Source: Chitinophagaceae bacterium (lineage in GTDB: Bacteria > Bacteroidota > Bacteroidia > Chitinophagales > UBA10324). Taken from it: a stretch of 64,000 nucleotides of DNA. The stretch spans positions 248,001 to 312,000 of the forward strand of contig JADKFU010000001.1 in assembly GCA_016717285.1 (NCBI GenBank), written 5' to 3'. Below, one piece after another: positions 1-8,802 of the stretch. How positions within the stretch are numbered: position 1 is the stretch's first letter; each line of letters opens with the position of its first letter. Position numbers and translations under genes: made by a program. Under the pieces are notes generated by a model. The model did no database searches. It was given only the letters and a program-made list of their open reading frames with translations, and was not told where the DNA came from.

Positions 1-1023
1 TTTCTGAGCCTCGAAAGTCCGGTAAGGTATCATTTGCTGATACGCGGGTTCTTCAGTCAGCAGCCATGGTGGTTTGAAAAGATAGATATCATGAAAATTA
101 TTCTGATCGTCCAATTCGTTTTTGATAAGCGATGTAGATAGTATAATCTGGATGAATCTGCTCCAGTCTCCCTTGTAAAACTCTGATCCTTCACCGGCCT
201 TCCAATTGAAATTATTAGCCGGATCATACAAAGAATTATTAACCGTCATGTCAGGTGTTTTCGTTGCTCCCAATATTTTTGAAACAGATGCATCAGAAGG
301 ATTGTCATTAAAGTCGCCCATCAGCACCATCTTCGCGTAGGGAGATTTAAGTAAAATGGAATCTGCCGCTTTCCGTAAAACTTTGGCTGCGGCTTCTCTT
401 CTTGCCTGGGATTCCTGCGTTCCTCCGCGCCGTGAAGGCCAGTGGTTGAGAAAAATGTAGAGTGTATCTTTTGTGGAAGTTATACCGGTAATTAAAAGAA
501 TATCTCTTGTTGGTCTCGATTCAAATTGGCTGATGTCAACTGTCAGCGCCTTCGTACCGATCACCCTGAAAGATTTCTTTTTGTAAATCATGGCCACGTC
601 AATGCCTCTCATATCAGGTGATTCGTGATGCACGATGCCGTAATCCATCTTCTTTAGTTGCGGATGATTTATTAAATCCTTGATTACACCTTCGTTTTCA
701 ACTTCTGATAAACCCACCAGGTCAGCGCCGTTGCCATCATTCAATTCGCTGATAACCCTGGCGATGTTATCGCTCTTCGCTTTATATTTCTCATGAGTCC
801 AGTCATTTTTTCCTCCGGGAAGAAACTCCGAATCATCAATGGCAGGATCATCCTGGGTGTCAAAAAGATTTTCCACATTATAAAAAGCGATGATGAAGTT
901 TGTGGTTCCTCTGGCCGGATATTCTGTTAGGTCTGTTTGATTATTTGTGCTGTTTTCCCGGAGACAAAATGAAAACAGGAAAAGGGTGCAGAGCAGAATG
1001 GAGAGGAAGACGGTGGGGCGCAT
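1..1023 (-). CDS. Endonuclease/exonuclease/phosphatase family protein, truncated by window edge
   Basis: The minus-strand frame is open from ATG at 1023 to the left edge, giving 341 visible residues without the C-terminus. An N-terminal hydrophobic stretch (residues 5-20, ending FLFSFC) suggests a signal peptide, possibly with lipidated Cys20. The metal-dependent phosphoesterase fold is shown by FYNVEN (Asn49), GLSEVEN (Glu107), LNHWPSRRGG (His194) and LMGDFNDNPSD (Asp237, Asn239). The final SDH catalytic motif should lie beyond the edge. Secreted members of this family in Bacteroidota cleave nucleic acids or phosphoesters; the substrate here is unknown. A Bacteroidota -7 box lies just upstream. 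Confidence 0.88.
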   Translation of the reverse strand, partial: MRPTVFLSILLCTLFLFSFCLRENSTNNQTDLTEYPARGTTNFIIAFYNVENLFDTQDDPAIDDSEFLPGGKNDWTHEKYKAKSDNIARVISELNDGNGADLVGLSEVENEGVIKDLINHPQLKKMDYGIVHHESPDMRGIDVAMIYKKKSFRVIGTKALTVDISQFESRPTRDILLITGITSTKDTLYIFLNHWPSRRGGTQESQARREAAAKVLRKAADSILLKSPYAKMVLMGDFNDNPSDASVSKILGATKTPDMTVNNSLYDPANNFNWKAGEGSEFYKGDWSRFIQIILSTSLIKNELDDQNNFHDIYLFKPPWLLTEEPAYQQMIPYRTFEAQK

Positions 1024-1040
1024 TTGAATTATTGAGAGGC

Positions 1041-1048
1041 CAAAAATA
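1041..1048 (-). promoter_or_regulatory. Candidate -7 box for the EEP gene
   Basis: The reverse strand reads TATTTTTG, an exact match to the Bacteroidota TAnnTTTG box, 17 bases before the ATG at 1023. No TTG was found at the expected distance upstream, so support is only partial. Confidence 0.4.
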
Positions 1049-1159
1049 GAAGTATAAAAATGTTATTTGAAGAATCTTTTTGAAGGAATGGAAACATATT
1101 CTCTGAAAATTAAAAGCCGAAAAAAATGCCCGGGTCGTTTCTCATTTGAATTAAAATTT

Positions 1160-1167
1160 TACTTTTG
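1160..1167 (+). promoter_or_regulatory. Candidate -7 box for the tRNA-Ile/tRNA-Ala unit
   Basis: TACTTTTG matches TAnnTTTG and lies 77 bases before the first tRNA. The nearest TTG (1146-1148) is too close to be a normal -33 element. Confidence 0.42.
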
Positions 1168-1244
1168 CGCTCCCGCATTGTTTGAAATCAGGTGCTGGTG
1201 TATTTTGTTCTTTTAAAATTTGTCCGCAATTCCCAGGCAGACAC

Positions 1245-1318
1245 AGGCTCGTAGCTCAGTTGGTTAGAGCGCTACACTGATAATGTAGAGGTCGGCAGTT
1301 CAACTCTGCCCGGGCCTA
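1245..1318 (+). tRNA. tRNA-Ile (GAU anticodon)
   Basis: The cloverleaf is complete: acceptor AGGCTCG pairs with CGGGCCT (one G-T), the D arm is GCTCAGTTGGTTAGAGC, the anticodon arm is CTACA-CTGATAA-TGTAG with anticodon GAT, the T arm is GGCAG-TTCAACT-CTGCC, and A1318 is the discriminator. CCA is not encoded. It is followed 45 bases later by tRNA-Ala. This pair is normally found in the 16S-23S spacer, but no rRNA is seen here. Confidence 0.96.
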
Positions 1319-1363
1319 CTTCAAGTGCCATATTTCCGGTAGAACGGAATTGCGGCATTTGTT

Positions 1364-1437
1364 GGGGGTGTAGCTCAGCTGGCTAGAGCGCCTGCCTTGC
1401 AAGCAGGAGGTCATCGGTTCGATTCCGTTCACCTCCA
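1364..1437 (+). tRNA. tRNA-Ala (UGC anticodon)
   Basis: Acceptor GGGGGTG pairs with CACCTCC, the anticodon arm is CCTGC-CTTGCAA-GCAGG with anticodon TGC, and the T arm carries GGTTCGATTCC. A1437 is the discriminator. It is probably co-transcribed with the upstream tRNA-Ile and ends at the hairpin at 1441-1474. A second, imperfect copy of its 3' end lies at 1501-1536. Confidence 0.96.
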
Positions 1438-1440
1438 CCC

Positions 1441-1474
1441 AAAAACCACTTCAATCCCGGAGTGGTTTTTTTTT
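1441..1474 (+). terminator. Rho-independent terminator of the tRNA pair
   Basis: AAAAACCACT and AGTGGTTTTT form a perfect 10-bp stem around a 10-base loop, followed by four more T's, directly after tRNA-Ala. Confidence 0.85.
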
Positions 1475-1500
1475 GGCCAGGATCGTCGCGACCTCAGTCG

Positions 1501-1536
1501 GGAAGGTCATTGGTTCGATTCCTTTCACCTCCACCA
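1501..1536 (+). repeat. Duplicated 3' end of tRNA-Ala, including CCA
   Basis: The segment repeats the variable loop, T arm and acceptor 3' strand of the tRNA-Ala at 1364-1437 with a few differences (TCATTGG for TCATCGG, TTCCTTT for TTCCGTT), and it ends in CCACCA. No 5' half precedes it, so it cannot make a tRNA. Tail-only tRNA copies usually mark att sites left by integrase-type elements; a decayed tandem tRNA gene is the alternative. Confidence 0.75.
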
Positions 1537-1648
1537 ATACCAGACTCATAACACATTGCAATGAATTTATTCCCCCGTTTAGGAAAAACAACGTCAATAT
1601 TTTATTGATATCGAATTCGTTATATTTAGCTCATAATGGCTCATTATT

Positions 1649-3202
1649 ATGAATGCTGGTAATTATACTCTTGCTAAAGTTGCCTTATTCCATATGCAAT
1701 TGATATTCCTGATGCTGCCTGGTCCATACTTATCGGGACAACCCGGCACACTCGACAATTCCTTTGGACAATCCGGATTATTGACTTTTGATTTAGACAG
1801 CGCATCAGAAACTATTTACTCGGTTTTAGTTCAGCCAGATGGTAAAATAATTGCTTCGGGAGTGGTAGATTATTCTTCTTTCGATCCAAACGATTTTGCA
1901 TCTGCAAGATTTAATGCCGATGGTGGGTTGGATACTTCTTATGGTGATAATGGAAAGGTGATTTTAGATATTGGAGGCACTGATAATTGTAATGCTTCTG
2001 CTTTACAGGCAGATGGTAAAATTATATTGGCGGGTAATGCTGAATATGGCGCAGTTCGTTATGTGGTTTTGGTGAGATTAAACACAGATGGATCTGTCGA
2101 CAATTCTTTCGGCGAATCTGGGATAGTGAAAATCGGCGATGATTTTGAATATGCCTATGGCGGAACAGGAGTGGCCATTCAGGCTGACGGCAAAATAATT
2201 ATTACTGCCATTCATTTTGATTCGCCCAGTGACTGGGACTTTTGTCTCATACGTGTTACTAGCAATGGAGTACTCGATGGAAGTTTTGGAAATGGAGGTA
2301 TCGTAATTACTGAAATCAGCAACGACAGTGATTATTTAGAAGAAATCGCTATTCAACCTGATGGAAAGATTGTGGCAATCGGCTATTCTTACGATGGATA
2401 TGGAGTGGTAGTTGCACGTTATGATGATGACGGCACTTTGGATAATACATTTGGTTCAGGTGGTGTGATTACTGCCAACTTTCAGAATTTTACATTTTGT
2501 GAAGCTACTGATGTAGCAATACAGCCAGATGATAAAATATTGGTTGCGGGAAGAGTTGGAATATCGGAGTATCAAGTTGCAGTTGCCAGATTAAAGTCTG
2601 ATGGAACTTTAGATAATTCATTTGGAGGCAATGGAATAGTGATTCCTGATATATTGCTGGATAATACTATAAATGTTTCGGTTGCTGTGGAAGCAGACGG
2701 CAAAATATTGTTAGGTGCAACGGCATTCGATGGGTATATCGTTGTGCGACTGAACTTAAACGGAACTATTGATTCTACATTTGGCCAGGATGGCATGGCG
2801 CTAACCGGAACATTTGGTATTCTTCGTGACCTGAAGGTGCAACCTGATGGCAAGATCCTTGCCGCCGGCAGTAGCAGTGGAGATTTTGCAATGGCACGCT
2901 TTATTTCCGATGTGGCAGTAGGGCAATCAGTTTTTGGGGAAGATTTATCTATGTTGCTGATTTATCCAAATCCGGTATCCACTGACTTTATTTTGCAGTA
3001 TGTCCTTTTAGATGATGTGCAACTAAATTTTTCATTGTTTGATATGCATGGAAGGTTGAGGCAACAAATCGGAGAAGGATTAAGAAGAAGAGGTTTTAAT
3101 ACTGAATGCATTTTCCTTGATCCACTTCTGACAGAAGGCGTATATTTTTTAAAGATTAGCTCTAAGGAAATGTCAAACATGATTCCTTTAATGAAGCAGT
3201 AA
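1649..3202 (+). CDS. Delta-60 repeat secreted protein with T9SS sorting domain
   Basis: The 517-residue protein has an N-terminal hydrophobic segment (about residues 10-28). It then carries about seven repeats of roughly 55 residues built on QPDGKILxxG and ARxxxDGxLDxSFGxxG, the delta-60 pattern found in predicted beta-propeller surface proteins. The C-terminus, from about residue 430 (LLIYPNPVSTDFIL), is a type A T9SS sorting domain ending in VYFLKISS. It is inferred to be exported across the outer membrane and attached or released. No catalytic motif is visible. The gene stands alone between the tRNA region and a reductase-like gene. Confidence 0.85.
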   Translation: MNAGNYTLAKVALFHMQLIFLMLPGPYLSGQPGTLDNSFGQSGLLTFDLDSASETIYSVLVQPDGKIIASGVVDYSSFDPNDFASARFNADGGLDTSYGDNGKVILDIGGTDNCNASALQADGKIILAGNAEYGAVRYVVLVRLNTDGSVDNSFGESGIVKIGDDFEYAYGGTGVAIQADGKIIITAIHFDSPSDWDFCLIRVTSNGVLDGSFGNGGIVITEISNDSDYLEEIAIQPDGKIVAIGYSYDGYGVVVARYDDDGTLDNTFGSGGVITANFQNFTFCEATDVAIQPDDKILVAGRVGISEYQVAVARLKSDGTLDNSFGGNGIVIPDILLDNTINVSVAVEADGKILLGATAFDGYIVVRLNLNGTIDSTFGQDGMALTGTFGILRDLKVQPDGKILAAGSSSGDFAMARFISDVAVGQSVFGEDLSMLLIYPNPVSTDFILQYVLLDDVQLNFSLFDMHGRLRQQIGEGLRRRGFNTECIFLDPLLTEGVYFLKISSKEMSNMIPLMKQ

Positions 3203-3252
3203 GTCAGAAGTTTCCTCCATTTTTTGAAACAAATCAAGATTTAGTATGTCCA

Positions 3253-3299
3253 GGGTCTTAGGTCCTGAGTCTTGTGTCTTCAGTCTTGATTCTTGAGTC
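3253..3299. repeat. Degenerate GTCTTGA-type short repeats
   Basis: The intergenic stretch carries repeated variants of GTCTTG/GAGTCTTG (ggtcttagg, gagtcttg, cagtcttg, gattcttgag). This looks like slippage-prone sequence with no coding sense. Confidence 0.5.
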
Positions 3300-3327
3300 A
3301 ATGCAAATTATTTAATCCAAAATCTGA

Positions 3328-4110
3328 ATGAAGGCTTTAGTTACAGGTGCAGGCGGAACAATTGGTAAAGTGCTTTGTGGTTTATTGGAACAACGGAGAA
3401 TTGAAGTGATTTCCTGGAACCGTAATAAGATTCCTTTAGAGGATTATCAGCAAATGGAGGATTTTGTAAGTCATGTACAGCCAGACATATTATTCCATCT
3501 TGGCTATGCTTCAAAACCCTCAGGTATTGAAAATGAATCGTGGAAAATTAATTATGAATGGCCGGGAGAATTAGCGTGGATCACCCGTAAGCTGAATGTG
3601 AAGTTCCTTTTTACCAGCACCAATCTGGTTTTTTCCAACAGCCAGCAAGGGCCATTTGATACTGCATCCATACCACAGGCAGAAAGTGGCTACGGCTATG
3701 AAAAAAGAAAAGCGGAAGAATATGTCTTATCGCAAAATCCTGCCTCTATTGTTGCCAGGTTGGGTTGGCAGATTGCATCGGCGGCAGGAAGCAATAACAT
3801 GATTGACTACCTGCAAAATCAAATGAATAAATTCGGAGAAGTACGGGTGAATATAAATTGGAAACCTGCCTGTTCCTTTATTGAAGATACATGCGATCGT
3901 TTGTTAGATCTTGCATTGAATGATGCGCCTTCACTTTACATGATTGATGCAAATACTCGGTGGAATTTATTTGAGATAGCAACTGCTTTAAATCACCAAC
4001 ATGGTAATCGATGGAAAATACTGCCATTTGCTGGTGAAAACATTGATAATCGAATGAACGATGAGAGAATAAACATTCCTGCCTTAGATCAACGACTTAA
4101 CCTTCATTGA
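3328..4110 (+). CDS. RmlD-like NAD(P)-dependent sugar-nucleotide reductase/epimerase
   Basis: The 260-residue protein begins with a Rossmann motif VTGAGGTIG (Gly7, Gly9 and Gly13 region). The FTSTNLVFS strand near residue 95 and the YGYEK catalytic pair (Tyr122, Lys126) follow the extended short-chain dehydrogenase pattern. The overall layout is closest to dTDP-4-dehydrorhamnose reductase, but it is shorter than usual (about 280-300) and stands alone without other rml genes. The true substrate is therefore uncertain; a sugar-nucleotide reductase or epimerase is the safest name. Confidence 0.78.
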   Translation: MKALVTGAGGTIGKVLCGLLEQRRIEVISWNRNKIPLEDYQQMEDFVSHVQPDILFHLGYASKPSGIENESWKINYEWPGELAWITRKLNVKFLFTSTNLVFSNSQQGPFDTASIPQAESGYGYEKRKAEEYVLSQNPASIVARLGWQIASAAGSNNMIDYLQNQMNKFGEVRVNINWKPACSFIEDTCDRLLDLALNDAPSLYMIDANTRWNLFEIATALNHQHGNRWKILPFAGENIDNRMNDERINIPALDQRLNLH

Positions 4111-4288
4111 ATCCGGTTAAAACATCTTAATAATCGTTGTTTTAATTCAAAAGAAATTACACCAATGGTGTCTTTTAAAATAGCCCGCAATTCTTTAATG
4201 ATAGACGCAGAAATGTCCAACATTTTTCTGTTAAAACTTATATATATTTGACTTGACAATATTGTCTCGCACCTTAAATTGATTTTCT

Positions 4289-5380
4289 ATGAAAAAAAGC
4301 ATTGTTCTTGCTTGCTTGTGTTTTTTCCTTTTACAAAATTTAATTGCGCAAAGCGGTCCTGGAGGAGTTGGAGATGTTTCAGGAAATTCAAGTTTGCAAC
4401 TCTGGTTAAAAACTGATGCAGGAGTTTTGCTCAATGCTGATGGAACAAGGGTTAAAAAATGGTTAGACCAATCAGGGGCCAACAATAATGTTTCGTCTTC
4501 CGGATCGTCCAAACCATTTTATGTTACACCATCCGACATCCCAGCTATAAAATTCAACGGGCGTCAATATTTGCAGGCGCCTGCGAGCACAAGCTTTTTT
4601 AATCCTACTGCTACGATTTTTATTGTAAAGAAGAAGTCTTTTTCAGGCGCTGCTATTTCACTTTCACCTGGTGGCTTTTCGCAGGAGTTGCTTATTTTAG
4701 ATAAAAGAATTTACCATCATCATTCTTCTGGTAATTACGCTGCGCAAGCTTCCACCTGTCTTAATTCAATACCAGACAATACTTATTGTATTATGGAAGG
4801 AATCTGGGGACCTGGTGTAACTGAAATAACTTATTTTTCAAATGGATTAATATCAACCGACCCAATAGATCAACAGGGAGTACAGGCACTTTTGTCACCC
4901 ATTAACCGGAAAATCACTATTGGTCAGCGTGATTCTTTCAACCCTTCTGAGTACCTGGTCGGCAACATCTATGAAGTAATTGGGTACAATGTGAAACTCA
5001 GCGCTGCTGATAGAATGGCAGTGGAAAATTACCTGGCATGCAAATACAATATAAATAATAATTATTGCGGGGCATTGAGCCCTTGTGAAGGTAGATCTGA
5101 CGGTACACCAATCCTTATGGCTGATGTTGATGCTCTGAATGTTTATCCGAACCCCGCTTCGGGCAAATTATATATTGATTTTACCGGAAGTTTCCAGAAC
5201 GACAAAATCAAATTGAGCATAGTAAATCTATTAGGTCAGACTGAATTAATGCAAACGCTCAATTTTGATGAATCAACCGGAACCATTGTCCTGTCGATTG
5301 ATCAGTTAAAGTCTGGTAATTATCTGCTGGTTGCGGAGCAGGGCGAAAAGGTATTTACTAAAAAATTTGTGGTGGAATAA
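4289..5380 (+). CDS. Secreted LamG/lectin-like protein with T9SS sorting domain
   Basis: A clear signal peptide (MKKSIVLACLCFFLLQNLIAQ, cleaved near residue 20) is followed by a region of about 230 residues with LQLWLKTDAG, WLDQSG, FNGRQYLQAP and ITIGQRDSF. This is typical of concanavalin-A-like (LamG) domains in Bacteroidota surface proteins. The C-terminal 80 residues from LNVYPNPASGKLYIDF form a type A T9SS sorting domain. A role in carbohydrate or surface binding is inferred. A 12-bp palindrome, GACAATATTGTC, lies upstream at 4255-4266, and a terminator follows the gene. Confidence 0.82.
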   Translation: MKKSIVLACLCFFLLQNLIAQSGPGGVGDVSGNSSLQLWLKTDAGVLLNADGTRVKKWLDQSGANNNVSSSGSSKPFYVTPSDIPAIKFNGRQYLQAPASTSFFNPTATIFIVKKKSFSGAAISLSPGGFSQELLILDKRIYHHHSSGNYAAQASTCLNSIPDNTYCIMEGIWGPGVTEITYFSNGLISTDPIDQQGVQALLSPINRKITIGQRDSFNPSEYLVGNIYEVIGYNVKLSAADRMAVENYLACKYNINNNYCGALSPCEGRSDGTPILMADVDALNVYPNPASGKLYIDFTGSFQNDKIKLSIVNLLGQTELMQTLNFDESTGTIVLSIDQLKSGNYLLVAEQGEKVFTKKFVVE

Positions 5381-5411
5381 TTAAAAATTTGGCCATTCCT
5401 TCAATTAAGCT

Positions 5412-5452
5412 ACCAGTACTGATTCTACCTGGAGGATCAATACTGGTTTTTT
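5412..5452 (+). terminator. Terminator after the LamG/T9SS gene
   Basis: ACCAGTA (5412-5418) pairs with TACTGGT (5441-5447), with extra pairing inside the loop (TGAT/ATCA), and is followed by a T run. Confidence 0.65.
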
Positions 5453-5550
5453 AATGTATGCCGGCAGGATACGAAATATTAAGGTTGTTAAGCTGGAAAA
5501 AAAATCCTTAACCTTGCGATTGTTTATCCAAAATAAAAGTAACCGGTTGC

Positions 5551-6351
5551 ATGTTCGAATTTCATAAGGAGAAAGAAACCTATTTTAATATTCAAAAAGA
5601 AAATGCCACTAAGTGGGTGATTCCTTTTGTTGAAAAAGGTTTGAAAATCACTCCCGGAATGAAAGTGCTGGAAATCGGTTGTGCTGAAGGCGGTGTTTTA
5701 AAAGCATTTCTGGACAGAGGATGTAAGGGTGTTGGCGTGGAACTGAGTCCATCAAGAGCAGAGCTTGCAAGGCACTTTCTGCAAAATGAAATTGCTGAAC
5801 AAAATGCTCAAATCATCGCGAAGGATATTTATGATCCGTCATTTTCGGATGCATTCAAAAACGCTTTTGATCTTATCATCCTTAAAGATGTAATCGAGCA
5901 TATTCACGATCAGCAGCGTTTAATGGAACAACTCAAGAAATATTTGCGACCAACAGGAAGAATATTTTTTGGATTTCCACCCTGGTATATGCCTTTCGGC
6001 GGACATCAGCAGATTTGCAAAAGTAAGTGGCTCTCTAAACTTCCTTATTATCACCTGCTTCCAATGTCGCTGTATAAACTGGTATTAAAATGGGGCGGCG
6101 AATCACAGCAGGTAATTGATGACATGGCAGAAATAAAAGAAACAGGAATATCAATTGAGCGTTTTGAAAAAATAGTGAAACGACTCAATTATGTAATTGA
6201 TCAGCGGATGTATTATCTGATCAATCCTATTTACGAATACAAATTCGGGTGGAAAGCGCAACAACAAAATAAGCTGGTAGCTTCTGTACCCTGGTTGAGA
6301 GATGTTTTCACCACAGCTATGTACTACCTTATAGCAATCGGAAAAGAATGA
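5551..6351 (+). CDS. Class I SAM-dependent methyltransferase
   Basis: The 266-residue protein carries the SAM-binding motif I VLEIGCAEGG (residues 39-48), the acidic end of strand 2 (GVGVE64) and the FDLIILKDVIEHI motif (106-118) seen in Methyltransf_23 and UbiE/Coq5-like enzymes. The C-terminal half, with GFPPWYMPFGGHQQ, resembles methyltransferases acting on lipids or glycans, but the acceptor cannot be assigned. It faces the aminopeptidase P gene tail to tail, with nine bases between the stops. Confidence 0.85.
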   Translation: MFEFHKEKETYFNIQKENATKWVIPFVEKGLKITPGMKVLEIGCAEGGVLKAFLDRGCKGVGVELSPSRAELARHFLQNEIAEQNAQIIAKDIYDPSFSDAFKNAFDLIILKDVIEHIHDQQRLMEQLKKYLRPTGRIFFGFPPWYMPFGGHQQICKSKWLSKLPYYHLLPMSLYKLVLKWGGESQQVIDDMAEIKETGISIERFEKIVKRLNYVIDQRMYYLINPIYEYKFGWKAQQQNKLVASVPWLRDVFTTAMYYLIAIGKE

Positions 6352-6360
6352 TCATGGCTT

Positions 6361-7647
6361 TCACTTCATCATTGCCTCAATCTCTTTCACCTCAACAGGA
6401 ATCATTGACATCAGATCAACCGGATTTCCTTCCGTAACCAGAATGTCATTCTCTATCCTGATACCGATGTTTTCTTCCGGAATATATATGCCGGGCTCAC
6501 AGGTAAATACCATTCCGGGCTCGATGGGTGCGAATCGTGTTCCGAGGTCATGTACATCAATTCCTAAATGATGAGAAGTTCCATGCATAAAATATTTTTT
6601 ATACAATGGCCTTTCCGGATCCTGTTTTTTCACGGCTGCTTTTTTCAATAGGCCCAACCCGATCAATTCATCTTCCATCATGTTTCCGACTTCCTTATGA
6701 TAATCATTAATGATAGTTCCGGGACGAAGCATGGCAATTGATTGTTTCTGCACTCTCAGTACTGCATTGTACACCTCTTTTTGACGGGGCGAGAATTTGC
6801 CGCTTACCGGAATAGTGCGCGTTAAGTCAGCAGCATAATTGCCGTAATCAGCACCAAAGTCAAGTAATAGCAGGTCACCTTTATTACATGGCTGATTGTT
6901 ATCAACATAATGCAGCACGCAGGCATTTTTGCCGCTCGCGATAATGGGCGTATAAGCATGGCCACCCGACCGGTTTCTTAAAAATTCATGGGTAATTTCT
7001 GCTTCAATTTCATATTCCATCACACCTGGCCGCGTAAATTTCAGCACCCGTTCAAAAGCGACAGCGGTAATGCGGATAGCTTCTTTGATTAAACTCACTT
7101 CAATAGCTGATTTAATCTGTCTTAATTGCATCATGATAGGAGCACTCCGGTGATAATCATGCACAGGATAACGACGCATCAGATGGTGCGCAAAACGAAG
7201 GTTCTGGTCTTCAACTTTTGGTTGTGCCCGGTAATTTTCGTTTGTATCAAGATAAACATTGTGGGCATAGGTCATGAGCATGTGCAGGATCGATTCAAAT
7301 TCGTCCAGCCACATGATGGTTTTGATTCCCGATTGCTTACGCGCTTCGTCAACGGTATATTTATGACCTTCCCAAACGGCAATCACTTCATTGGTCCGGC
7401 GGAGCAACAGCACTTCTTTATATTCAGGCAAAGGACAGTCGGGGAAAATGAGTAGCACGGTTTCTTCCTGGTCAATTCCTGTCAGGTGAAACAAATCTGC
7501 ATTTTGCCTGAATTCAAAATTCATATCAGCGCTTTTAGGCATCTCATCATTTGCATGGAAAAATGCAATGGAATTGGGAAGCAAATGCGAAACGAGCCGG
7601 TTCCTGTTGTCAATAAAAAGCTGCGGATCAATGGGTAAGTATTTCAT
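6361..7647 (-). CDS. Aminopeptidase P family (M24B) Xaa-Pro peptidase
   Basis: The chosen start, ATG at 7647 (MKYLPIDPQLF), gives 428 residues. The frame runs upstream to 7860, but that extension has no family likeness and would overlap the rpsL promoter. An N-terminal creatinase-like domain is followed by the pita-bread catalytic domain, with metal ligands visible in LLLDFGADY, ADLTRTIPVSG, HGTSHHLGIDVHD, EPGIYIPEE and IRIENDILV. It removes N-terminal residues ahead of proline, probably in the cytoplasm because no signal peptide is present. It is divergent from the str operon. Confidence 0.92.
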   Translation of the reverse strand: MKYLPIDPQLFIDNRNRLVSHLLPNSIAFFHANDEMPKSADMNFEFRQNADLFHLTGIDQEETVLLIFPDCPLPEYKEVLLLRRTNEVIAVWEGHKYTVDEARKQSGIKTIMWLDEFESILHMLMTYAHNVYLDTNENYRAQPKVEDQNLRFAHHLMRRYPVHDYHRSAPIMMQLRQIKSAIEVSLIKEAIRITAVAFERVLKFTRPGVMEYEIEAEITHEFLRNRSGGHAYTPIIASGKNACVLHYVDNNQPCNKGDLLLLDFGADYGNYAADLTRTIPVSGKFSPRQKEVYNAVLRVQKQSIAMLRPGTIINDYHKEVGNMMEDELIGLGLLKKAAVKKQDPERPLYKKYFMHGTSHHLGIDVHDLGTRFAPIEPGMVFTCEPGIYIPEENIGIRIENDILVTEGNPVDLMSMIPVEVKEIEAMMK

Positions 7648-7826
7648 AAAAAATGGAATTAATGGATTATTTAGAATCCTCAAACCTACACGATTGAAAA
7701 TGAATTTTATAATATTGCTGATTATTGAAGATCCTTTTGCAACAGTTGCAATTGCAGTAAACAGGTTCTTTGTTGTGGAGCGAACCTTTCTGGAAATATT
7801 CAATTCCCACTTTCTTTTTAGGGTAC

Positions 7827-7857
7827 TTGTATATCCCGCAAATTCAAAGTACTTTTG
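7827..7857 (+). promoter_or_regulatory. Str operon promoter (TTG / TACTTTTG)
   Basis: TTG at 7827-7829 and TACTTTTG at 7850-7857 are separated by 20 bases, matching the Bacteroidota housekeeping promoter. The rpsL ATG follows 30 bases downstream. Confidence 0.75.
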
Positions 7858-7887
7858 CACCCTCTAAAATTTTAGCTGTAAATAAGA

Positions 7888-8280
7888 ATGCCTACCATTC
7901 AACAATTAGTTCGTAAAGGAAGAACCATCATCCGCTCCAAGAGTAAATCAAGAGCGTTGAACAGTTCACCACAGAAGAGAGGTGTATGCACCCGTGTTTA
8001 TACCACAACTCCTAAAAAGCCCAACTCTGCGCTGCGGAAAGTGGCCAAGGTGCGGCTTACCAATGGAATTGAAGTGATCTCTTACATTCCCGGAGAAGGT
8101 CATAACCTGCAGGAACACTCCATCGTGCTGATCCGCGGCGGTCGTGTGAAAGATCTTCCAGGTGTGCGTTACCATATAGTACGTGGAGCATTGGATACGG
8201 CCGGTGTAAATGACCGTAAGAAGAGTCGTTCTAAGTATGGAACAAAGAGACCTAAAGCCGGAGCAGCAGCTAAAAAATAA
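7888..8280 (+). CDS. rpsL: 30S ribosomal protein uS12
   Basis: At 130 residues it has full family length. It contains TTPKKPNSALRKVAKVRL and RGGRVKDLPGVRYH, the conserved decoding-centre loops. Both lysines whose change gives streptomycin resistance (Lys43 and Lys88 in E. coli numbering) are present, so the sequence looks wild type. It is the first gene of the str operon, 30 bases before rpsG. Confidence 0.98.
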   Translation: MPTIQQLVRKGRTIIRSKSKSRALNSSPQKRGVCTRVYTTTPKKPNSALRKVAKVRLTNGIEVISYIPGEGHNLQEHSIVLIRGGRVKDLPGVRYHIVRGALDTAGVNDRKKSRSKYGTKRPKAGAAAKK

Positions 8281-8310
8281 TTCTTAAACACCCTTTTTCG
8301 ATTTCATACT

Positions 8311-8778
8311 ATGAGAAAATCAAGAGCAAAAAAACGCCCGATTCTACCAGATCCAAAGTTTAACGACGAATTGGTGACCCGTTTTGTGAATACTCTGTTG
8401 AAGCAGGGGAAAAAGACAACTGCCTTTCAAATCTTCTATGATACTATTGATAAAATAGCTGACACTACAAAAGAAGAAGGATATCCTATCTGGAAAAAAG
8501 CAGTGGAAAACCTGATGCCGGCTGTAGAGGTTCGCAGTCGTCGTATCGGTGGTGCTACTTTCCAGATTCCTGCGGAAGTTCGTCCAACGCGTAAAACTGC
8601 ACTTGCAATGAAATGGCTGATTAATTATGCAGCCGCACGTAGTGGTCGTTCTATGGCCGACAAGCTTGCTGCAGAATCAATTGCCGCCGCTAAAGGCGAG
8701 GGAGCAGCCTTCAAAAAGAAGGAGGATACCCACAAAATGGCGGAAGCAAACAAAGCCTTCGCCCACTTCAGGATTTAA
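8311..8778 (+). CDS. rpsG: 30S ribosomal protein uS7
   Basis: At 155 residues, it starts MRKSRAKKRPILPDPKFND and contains the signature VRSRRIGGATFQIPAEVRP and the C-terminal HKMAEANKAFAHFR. It organises the 30S head by binding the 3' domain of 16S rRNA. It lies between rpsL and fusA, with 24 bases to fusA, consistent with co-transcription. Confidence 0.98.
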   Translation: MRKSRAKKRPILPDPKFNDELVTRFVNTLLKQGKKTTAFQIFYDTIDKIADTTKEEGYPIWKKAVENLMPAVEVRSRRIGGATFQIPAEVRPTRKTALAMKWLINYAAARSGRSMADKLAAESIAAAKGEGAAFKKKEDTHKMAEANKAFAHFRI

Positions 8779-8802
8779 TCATCTTAGCTTTTTAACAATC
8801 TT

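Noticed and set aside
7648..7860. 71-residue N-terminal extension of the aminopeptidase P frame
   Set aside because: It has no family likeness, and it overlaps the well-formed rpsL promoter on the other strand. The ATG at 7647 gives the usual start.
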